A stretch of DNA of 9,809 bases from Oscillospiraceae bacterium. Lineage in GTDB: Bacteria; Bacillota; Clostridia; Oscillospirales; Ruminococcaceae. Both the position numbers and the translations under genes were made by a program. Of this stretch, positions 1-4,404 are shown piece after piece. The first letter of the stretch is position 1, and the number at the start of each line of letters is the position of its first letter. The stretch spans positions 1-9,809 of the forward strand of contig JAHZHS010000008.1 of assembly GCA_019420135.1 (NCBI GenBank), written 5' to 3'. The notes beneath the pieces are model-generated. The model saw only the letters and a list, made by a program, of their open reading frames with translations. It was not told the origin of the DNA and made no database searches.

Positions 1-570
1 GTCGTCGCCGTAGGCCATGTAGCCGTACTTGCCGGTGGCGTCGTAGATCTTCTGGGAGGCATCCACCAGGTCGTCCCAGGTCCAGTTCTCGTCGGGGTAG
101 GCGACCCCGGCCTCATCAAACATTTCCTTGTTGTACACAAGGCCTACCGTGTCCTTGTCCTTGGGCACGCCGTAGAGCTTGCCGTCCGACCCGCTGGCGT
201 TGGCCAGGGAAATGTCGGAGAAATGCTCGGTCTCCACAATGTCCGAGCAGTCGGCCAGCATGCCGTAGTCGGCATACTTCAGGATCTCGTTGGTGTGCAT
301 CCAGAAGATGTCGGGCATCTGGTTGGACATGGCCGCCGCTTCCAGCTTGGTCCAGTACTCGTCCCAGCTGGTGACCTGGACCTCGATGTGGACGTTGGGA
401 TGCTCGGCAGTGTAGGCATCACACATGGCCTGCATGCCGTCGCGCTGCGCAACGTCCCAGATCTGAAAGGTCAGGTTGACGGTGCCGTCGTCGGCCCCGG
501 CGCAGCCGGCCAGTCCGGCTGCCATCAACGCCGCAAGCGCGCCGGTGGCAATACGATGCAACTTTTTCAT
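1..570 (-). CDS. ABC transporter substrate-binding lipoprotein, sugar type (partial, N-terminal 190 residues)
   Basis: This is a family 1 extracellular solute-binding protein, the ligand-capturing lipoprotein of a carbohydrate (CUT1-like) ABC importer. The reading frame stays open to the left edge, so only the first 190 residues are visible of a protein usually about 400-450 residues long. Residues 1-23 form a lipoprotein signal: MKKLHR, a hydrophobic Ala/Leu stretch, then lipobox L20-A-G-C23, with Cys23 as the predicted lipidated residue. The mature part starts with VNLTFQIWDV and continues with features usual for the family: a Trp-Asp-Glu-Tyr-Trp segment, MPDIFWMH, a KLYGVPKD strand and LVYNKEMFDEAG. 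The ATG at 568-570 has an AAAGGAG site (578-584) 7 nt upstream. It is divergent from an AraC-type regulator, the common arrangement for a regulated sugar transporter; permease genes would lie to the left, outside the window. The sugar cannot be named from this fragment. Confidence 0.9.
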   Translation of the reverse strand, partial: MKKLHRIATGALAALMAAGLAGCAGADDGTVNLTFQIWDVAQRDGMQAMCDAYTAEHPNVHIEVQVTSWDEYWTKLEAAAMSNQMPDIFWMHTNEILKYADYGMLADCSDIVETEHFSDISLANASGSDGKLYGVPKDKDTVGLVYNKEMFDEAGVAYPDENWTWDDLVDASQKIYDATGKYGYMAYGDD

Positions 571-649
571 GATCAGTCTCCTTTGATTCGGGTACAATCG
601 TTCGGGTTTGTCATGTCGGCCGTGTTGACAAAAGGGCTGAGGGCCGCTC

Positions 650-668
650 TTCCGTCAAAGTGACGGAA
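650..668. repeat. 19-bp inverted repeat TTCCGTCA-aag-TGACGGAA
   Basis: Perfect 8-bp arms separated by 3 bp lie within the presumed 5' leader or upstream region of the transporter lipoprotein. It could be a protein-binding site or a small RNA hairpin in the leader. On the minus strand a CGTCA-type arm follows TTTTTT, so the T-run is on the wrong side for an intrinsic terminator in that direction. The function is unknown. Confidence 0.6.
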
Positions 669-678
669 AAAAGCCGCT

Positions 679-710
679 GAAATTGTGCATTGTGCACATT
701 GCACAATTTC
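679..710. repeat. 32-bp near-perfect inverted repeat, operator-like
   Basis: The two 16-nt halves are reverse complements except for one symmetric pair (positions 690 and 699), so 30 of 32 bases obey the symmetry. The centre is TGTGCACA (691-698). The outer arms are GAAATTGTGCA and TGCACAATTTC. Inside, TTGTGCA occurs twice in tandem (683-689 and 690-696). It lies 109 bp upstream of the transporter lipoprotein start, just downstream of a minus-strand TATAAT. This fits an operator for a dimeric repressor or a pair of dimers. A leader RNA hairpin is the alternative. Confidence 0.75.
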
Positions 711-716
711 AAACCT

Positions 717-759
717 CAAATTGCACGATCATTATACAATTTGACGGGCTCTCAATAAA
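717..759 (-). promoter_or_regulatory. Candidate promoter of the transporter operon inside an inverted repeat
   Basis: On the minus strand a perfect TATAAT lies at 736-731. At 17-bp spacing the -35 position (759-754) reads TTTATT, a poor match, as expected for an activator-dependent promoter. The TATAAT is enclosed by the inverted repeat CAAATTG (717-723) and CAATTTG (737-743). Transcription would begin near 724 and give a leader of about 154 nt containing the two palindromes further left. The -10 is directly visible; promoter activity is inferred. Confidence 0.45.
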
Positions 760-811
760 TACCACAATGCCGCTTTTTAGATACCAATTTCCATTAAAAC
801 TTGCGTTTTTA

Positions 812-841
812 TTGAACTCGCAACGCATTGGGGTATATAAT
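812..841 (+). promoter_or_regulatory. Candidate promoter for the AraC-type regulator
   Basis: TTGAAC (812-817) and a perfect TATAAT (836-841) are 18 bp apart. The predicted start near 847-848 falls on the first bases of the AAGGAGG site, leaving an unusually short leader of about 14 nt. The AT-rich region offers other -10-like strings, so this is a plausible but unproven choice. Confidence 0.5.
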
Positions 842-860
842 ACAGGAAGGAGGTGCAATT

Positions 861-1763
861 ATGGAGCAGGAACACAGGGAAGAACGCAAATTCAAGTTTC
901 ACGTTTTCCGGGACGAGCGGTTCATCGACCTCAACCTCTACCAGTTCGGGTGGGAGCGCAACGACCCCGGCCACTCCTACGGGCCCTATGCCCGCAACCA
1001 CTATCTGTTTCACTATGTGATCTCAGGGCGGGGCAAGCTGTACGCCAACGAGAAGGTGTACGAGATCACCCCCCGCCACGGTTTTCTCATCGTGCCGGGG
1101 CAGATCACCACCTACTGTGCCGACGAGGAGGACCCCTGGGTCTACACCTGGCTGGAATTTGACGGCCTGCGCGCCCACGAGAGCCTGAACCTGGCAGGCA
1201 TCAGCGGCCGCAGGCCGGTGTACACCGCCTGGAATGCCGAGGCGGGCCGCCAGCTGGAGGAGGAGATGCTGTACATTGTCAACCACAGCGACGCCAGCCC
1301 GGTGCATCTGATCGCCCACGGGTTTCTGTTTCTGGACCAGCTGGTGCAGTCGTCGGCGGACCGCCGCCACAACAGCGAGCGCCGCCTGCGGGACTTTTAC
1401 ATCCGGGAAGCGCTGACCTTTATCGAGCAGAACTACCAGCGGGACATCTCCATCGAGGAGGTGGCCGCCGAGTGCGGCCTCAACCGCAGTTACTTCGGCA
1501 AGGTGTTCCGGGACGCGGTGGGGGAGAGCCCCCAGGCCTTTCTGCTGCACTACCGCATGGCCCGGGCGGCCCAACTGCTCAAGGAGACCCGCCGCACCAT
1601 CGGGGAGATCGCGGCCCAGGTGGGCTATGCCAACCAGCTGCATTTTTCCCGGGCGTTCAAGAACGTCCACGGCATCTCCCCCCGGGAATACCGGGTGACC
1701 CATCTGCTGGACCCCGCCCAGCTGCCCGGCCGGGCCTCCCACGACCCGGAGCGGGAGGACTGA
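861..1763 (+). CDS. AraC/XylS-family transcriptional regulator
   Basis: A 300-residue DNA-binding regulator of usual length for the family. Residues about 15-150 form the AraC-type cupin sensor domain (HYLFHYVISGRGKL, ITPRHGFLIVPGQ, WVYTWLEFDG). Residues about 185-282 form the double helix-turn-helix: the first near 197-217 (ISIEEVAAECGLNRSYFGKVF), the second near 246-268 (TIGEIAAQVGYANQLHFSRAF), closing with the family signature GISPREYR at 271-278. Start choice: the ATG at 861 has AAGGAGG (847-853) 7 nt upstream. An in-frame ATG at 828 lies upstream of the -10 element and the ribosome binding site, so it is rejected. The protein is divergent from a sugar transporter lipoprotein, whose operon it probably controls in response to a sugar or sugar phosphate; the ligand is unknown. 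The C-terminal tail after residue 282 is Pro/Arg/Asp-rich and probably disordered. Confidence 0.93.
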   Translation: MEQEHREERKFKFHVFRDERFIDLNLYQFGWERNDPGHSYGPYARNHYLFHYVISGRGKLYANEKVYEITPRHGFLIVPGQITTYCADEEDPWVYTWLEFDGLRAHESLNLAGISGRRPVYTAWNAEAGRQLEEEMLYIVNHSDASPVHLIAHGFLFLDQLVQSSADRRHNSERRLRDFYIREALTFIEQNYQRDISIEEVAAECGLNRSYFGKVFRDAVGESPQAFLLHYRMARAAQLLKETRRTIGEIAAQVGYANQLHFSRAFKNVHGISPREYRVTHLLDPAQLPGRASHDPERED

Positions 1764-1772
1764 CCGCCGGAC

Positions 1773-1808
1773 AAAAAAAGCCCCCGCACCGGGAGGCCGG
1801 TGCAGGGG
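1773..1808 (-). terminator. Intrinsic terminator of the YitT-family gene
   Basis: On the minus strand a 12-bp stem (arms 1797-1808 and 1781-1792, one G-U wobble, loop 1793-1796) is followed after one base by seven T residues (1779-1773). It begins 11 bp after the stop codon of the YitT-family gene. The T-run is on the minus strand only, so it mainly serves that gene; the convergent AraC-type gene ends only 9 bp away on the other side and has no separate terminator visible. Confidence 0.9.
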
Positions 1809-1819
1809 ACAAAGGGGAG

Positions 1820-2428
1820 TCAGCCCATGGAGGCCGCAGGCCGGAGCTGGGCCAGCAGGTGCGGGGTGTAGTTCAGGCTGAGGGAGGTGGCGGCCACCAG
1901 GAGCAGGCCGTAGAAAATGCCCTCCCGGGAGGAGAAGGTGGCCTGGGACAGAAGCAGCACGGCGTCCATCACGCCCAGGCAGACCGAAAGGTTCCAGTGG
2001 AGTTTGCGGTTCAGCACGATGGCGGGGATGTCCAGCCCGCCGGTGGAGGCGCCGCACTGGACCACGATGGCGATGCCGCTGCCGTTGAGCAGCCCGGCCA
2101 GGATGCACCCTGCCAGCGGGGGCAGCACACTGACCCCCACCGGATTGAGGAAGGCGGTCAGGTGCAGCATCACCGGGTACAGAAAGGTGGACAGCAGGGT
2201 GGTCAGGGAGAATTTCCAGCCCAGGCAGACCAGCCCCAGCAGGAACATGGTGATGTTGAAGACCGCCACGATCTGGGCGAAGGGAAGCTGGGTGATGTGC
2301 TGCAGGACGAGGGCAAATCCGGTGGAACCGCCCGAGATGAAGCCGAAGGGCAGGATGATGAGATTGACGGAGACTGCCAGCAGCAGGTTGCCCAGCAGGA
2401 TCTTGGCCAGCGGCGTATATTTTTTCAC
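1820..2428 (-). CDS. YitT-family (DUF161) integral membrane protein, short form without DUF2179
   Basis: A 202-residue polytopic membrane protein of the YczE/YyaS/YitT family, whose biochemical role is not established. Five to six hydrophobic segments are seen, roughly residues 6-27, 51-70, 77-95, 101-123, 147-162 and 169-185. Two internal copies of the family motif are visible: FISGGSTGFALVL (30-42) and QCGASTGGLDIPAIVL (124-139), reflecting an ancient duplication. Typical YitT proteins are about 280 residues and carry a C-terminal cytoplasmic DUF2179 domain. This one stops soon after the last membrane segment (LLAQLRPAASMG), and the terminator starts 11 bp later, so the lack of that domain is not a visible frameshift. 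The start is GTG at 2428, supported by GAGGAGG just upstream. It is divergent from a LysR-type regulator that probably controls it. A substrate transport role is only a guess. Confidence 0.88.
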   Translation of the reverse strand: MKKYTPLAKILLGNLLLAVSVNLIILPFGFISGGSTGFALVLQHITQLPFAQIVAVFNITMFLLGLVCLGWKFSLTTLLSTFLYPVMLHLTAFLNPVGVSVLPPLAGCILAGLLNGSGIAIVVQCGASTGGLDIPAIVLNRKLHWNLSVCLGVMDAVLLLSQATFSSREGIFYGLLLVAATSLSLNYTPHLLAQLRPAASMG

Positions 2429-2467
2429 GGATACCCCTCCTCAAGGAAATCTTATGAATGTAAAGTT

Positions 2468-2496
2468 ATTATAAAATCCATAAAATTCCCTTGCAA
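2468..2496 (-). promoter_or_regulatory. Promoter of the YitT-family gene
   Basis: TTGCAA (2496-2491) and a perfect TATAAT (2473-2468) are 17 bp apart on the minus strand. Transcription would start near 2461, leaving a leader of about 33 nt with a strong GAGGAGG site. The -35 is a 4/6 match, fitting activation by the LysR-type protein bound upstream. Confidence 0.7.
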
Positions 2497-2519
2497 GGGC
2501 CAATTTTCGATGTTATCAT
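2491..2519 (+). promoter_or_regulatory. Promoter of the LysR-type regulator sharing the -35 of the divergent gene
   Basis: The same TTGCAA (2491-2496), which is its own reverse complement, is followed at 17-bp spacing by TATCAT (2514-2519), a 5/6 match to the -10 consensus. The start would fall near 2526, inside the LysR-type binding repeat, so binding there should block this promoter (negative autoregulation). Confidence 0.55.
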
Positions 2520-2536
2520 AAGAATAACTTATGATA
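2514..2536. promoter_or_regulatory. LysR-type regulator binding site (23-bp perfect inverted repeat)
   Basis: Arms TATCATAAG (2514-2522) and CTTATGATA (2528-2536) are perfect reverse complements around a 5-bp spacer. T2519 and A2531 give the T-N11-A core known for LysR-type recognition sites. The centre lies about 64 bp upstream of the predicted start of the YitT-family transcript, the classical activator recognition position, and overlaps the regulator's own -10 and start. The identity of the bound protein is inferred from the neighbouring gene. Confidence 0.8.
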
Positions 2537-2555
2537 GAGAGGGCGGACCATCCCC

Positions 2556-3458
2556 GTGAACCTGAATCAGCTCAATTATTTTGTCTCGGCGGCCCAGCTG
2601 CACAGCTTTACCCGGGCGGCGGAGGAGCATTACATCTCCCAGACGGCCATCACCCAGCAGATCCGGGCGCTGGAGCAGAGCGTGGGGGTGCAGCTGTTCA
2701 ACCGGGAAAAGCGCCCGGTGGAGCTGACCCCCGCGGGGGAGGTCTTTCTCATTGAGGCAAAGGCCATCCTGGAGCGGATGGATTCCGCCGTCAGCAAGGC
2801 CCGGGATGCAGCCACCGGCCTGGTGGGCAGCCTGCGCATCGGCTACATCAAGGGCTATGAGCGCAGCGACCTGTCGGCCCGGCTGCGGCGCTTCCACAAG
2901 AGCAACCCCAACATTCTGCTCACCTGCTTCCGGTGTGATACCGACGCCCTGACGGCGGGGCTGCTGGGGGGCAGCTACGACATGGTGTTCACCTGGGACA
3001 GCGCCGACATCCTGCAGGATCCCCGGATCGACCGGCGGGAGGTGGGCCGCGCCCCCCTTATGGCGGTCCTCTACCGCCGCCACCCCCTGGCCCAGCGCCC
3101 GGCCCTCCGGCGGGAGGACCTGAAAAACGAGCGCATCATCTACATGAGCCCCAGCCACACCGGGGAATCCCGGCGGGACGCCCTGCTGGAGGAGCGCTAC
3201 TTCAAAGCGGGATACCGCCCCGACATCATCGCCCATTCCGGGGACGCCGAGAGCGTCCTCATGATGGTGGACGCGGAGGAGGGGGTCTCCATCCTGCCGG
3301 ACTATATCACCGGCAAGCTGACCAACGCCGAAAACCTGGTCTTTGTCCCCATGGAGGGGGAGAAGGAATACGAGGCCATCTACTGCGCCTGGAAAAAGGT
3401 GGACACAAACCCTGCCCTCCGGCGCTTTGTCCGGGAAAATTTTGACGCTGCCCCCTGA
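2556..3458 (+). CDS. LysR-family transcriptional regulator
   Basis: A 300-residue LysR-type regulator, full length for the family. The N-terminal winged helix-turn-helix covers about residues 1-60 (NQLNYFVSAAQLHSFTRAAE, then ISQTAITQQIRALEQSVGVQLFNR, ending with the wing ELTPAGEVF). A linker helix at about 62-88 leads to the effector-binding domain at about 92-295 (GSLRIGYIKGYE onward). The start is GTG at 2556. Only a weak GAGAGGG (2537-2543) lies upstream at a long spacing, so translation may be inefficient, which fits a low-level regulator. It is divergent from the YitT-family gene, with an inverted repeat of LysR type between them. The effector is unknown. Confidence 0.93.
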   Translation: MNLNQLNYFVSAAQLHSFTRAAEEHYISQTAITQQIRALEQSVGVQLFNREKRPVELTPAGEVFLIEAKAILERMDSAVSKARDAATGLVGSLRIGYIKGYERSDLSARLRRFHKSNPNILLTCFRCDTDALTAGLLGGSYDMVFTWDSADILQDPRIDRREVGRAPLMAVLYRRHPLAQRPALRREDLKNERIIYMSPSHTGESRRDALLEERYFKAGYRPDIIAHSGDAESVLMMVDAEEGVSILPDYITGKLTNAENLVFVPMEGEKEYEAIYCAWKKVDTNPALRRFVRENFDAAP

Positions 3459-3470
3459 CCCGGGGACCGC

Positions 3471-3514
3471 AACAGCCGCATACCGGCATCTGCCGGTATG
3501 CGGCTGTTCTGTTT
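3471..3514 (+). terminator. Terminator-like 18-bp perfect hairpin after the LysR-type gene
   Basis: Perfect 18-bp arms (3471-3488 and 3491-3508) leave only two bases between them, so in RNA the loop would open by one or two pairs. On the plus strand the stem runs into TTCTGTTT, an interrupted T-tract, so it most likely ends the LysR-type transcript. On the minus strand the stem is followed by TTGCGG, a poor tract, although it may still stop or stabilise the convergent HAD-gene transcript. Confidence 0.75.
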
Positions 3515-3525
3515 GAGAAAAGGGA

Positions 3526-4371
3526 TCAGTTCTCGCCCAGGTTGCGGGCAAAGGCAAGGCGCTGCTGCTCACCGTAGCCGGCATAGCTGCCTTCCTGGAG
3601 ATGGCCCAGGCCTTCGGCCGCCAGGTTTTGCCAGCTCTCCGCCTCATGGCGGACCAGGATGGGATAGAACCAGACGCCGTTCTGGTCGGCGGCGCCCCGG
3701 TCCCCCGGCGCATCCCCCACCATGAGGATGTGGTCGGCCGGATAGCCCCGCTCCATCAGGGAGGCGATGCAGTGGGACTTGGAACCCGCATCCTGGCAGC
3801 ACAGCACGTCCACCAGATCCAGCAGGCCGCAGCGGGACCATTCCTCGGCCACGGCTTCCCGGTTGGCGCTGGAAACCACCGCCACATCGGCAAAGCTGCG
3901 GGCCTTGCGCAGGGCGTCGGCCACATGGGGGAAGGCCTTCTTCTGCTCCTGGGGCAGGGCGTCGATGGCGGCGTTCACCTTCTGGGACCAGGAGAGCGCC
4001 TTGGCCAGACAGGGACCCTGGGCGCCGGGCAGCGCCTGCTGCAGCGCACGGTTGGAGAGCTCCGGCGTGGTTTTGGTCCACCGGATCAGCTCCTCCAGCC
4101 CCTCAATGGGGGTCAGGGTGTCGTTCACTTCCTGCAGGGCGATGGCCAGCGCCTTGAACCGGTTGATGCCCCGGGTGGAACTGTACAGATTGATCTCATT
4201 CCACCGCCGGAGCAGCTGGTCCCGCCAGGGCGTCAGCTGCCATTCCTCCACCATGCAGGGGCCGAAGCACCGGATGTGCTTGATGTCCATGGTGTCCATG
4301 GCGCAGCCGTCGGAATCCACGCAGAGCAGATAGTCCTTGTCCGGGGTGAAATCGGAAATTTTGGTAACCAT
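3526..4371 (-). CDS. HAD-superfamily hydrolase (putative phosphatase)
   Basis: A 281-residue cytoplasmic protein with all four HAD catalytic motifs. Motif I is CVDSDGCAMD with nucleophile Asp19 and acid/base Asp21. Motif II is VVSSAN, Ser167/168. Motif III Lys is K198 in GSKSH. Motif IV is GDAPGD, Asp220 and Asp224. The helical stretch between motifs I and II (about 30-150) is a large cap domain, typical of phosphomonoesterases acting on small molecules. The residue after DxDG is Cys23 instead of the common Thr/Val. Start choice: the ATG at 4371 has GGAGG 8 nt upstream; another in-frame ATG at 4386 overlaps that site and is less likely. It follows the sulfatase gene by 33 bp and is the last gene of the minus-strand block. 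A sugar phosphate is a reasonable substrate guess from context only. Confidence 0.85.
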   Translation of the reverse strand: MVTKISDFTPDKDYLLCVDSDGCAMDTMDIKHIRCFGPCMVEEWQLTPWRDQLLRRWNEINLYSSTRGINRFKALAIALQEVNDTLTPIEGLEELIRWTKTTPELSNRALQQALPGAQGPCLAKALSWSQKVNAAIDALPQEQKKAFPHVADALRKARSFADVAVVSSANREAVAEEWSRCGLLDLVDVLCCQDAGSKSHCIASLMERGYPADHILMVGDAPGDRGAADQNGVWFYPILVRHEAESWQNLAAEGLGHLQEGSYAGYGEQQRLAFARNLGEN

Positions 4372-4404
4372 ATCATCAACCTCCATCAGATTGCCGGCGG
4401 CGGG

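Larger units (their letters stand above)
571..860. promoter_or_regulatory. Divergent regulatory region between transporter lipoprotein and AraC-type regulator
   Basis: This 290-bp gap is clearly more AT-rich than the genes around it and has no supported gene. From left to right it holds the lipoprotein ribosome binding site (578-584), a 19-bp inverted repeat (650-668), a 32-bp near-perfect inverted repeat (679-710), a second inverted repeat (717-743) around a minus-strand TATAAT, and a plus-strand promoter candidate next to the regulator's start (812-841). The layout suggests that the minus-strand transporter operon is the main regulated unit. The AraC-type protein encoded next door is the obvious candidate to bind here, but that is inferred from position. 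Confidence 0.7.

Noticed and set aside
625..630. Plus-strand TTGACA as a -35 element
   Set aside because: No acceptable -10 lies 15-19 bp downstream, and any transcript would face a long leader into the AraC-type gene.
223..663. 146-codon plus-strand frame across the lipoprotein gene and its promoter
   Set aside because: It is antisense to a well-supported lipoprotein gene, runs through the regulatory palindrome at 650-668, and has no recognisable domain.
1764..1819. Possible frameshifted DUF2179 remnant after the YitT-family gene
   Set aside because: Only 56 bp remain before the AraC-type stop, and most of it is the terminator, so no room exists for a lost domain.
1023..2444. 473-codon minus-strand frame across the YitT-family and AraC-type genes
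   Set aside because: It is out of frame with the YitT-family protein and antisense to the AraC-type gene, with low-complexity Pro/Gly/His/Arg composition. It also crosses a strong terminator.
2529..3713. 394-codon minus-strand frame opposite the LysR-type gene
   Set aside because: It is antisense to a complete LysR-type regulator, crosses the 18-bp hairpin, and has no motif.
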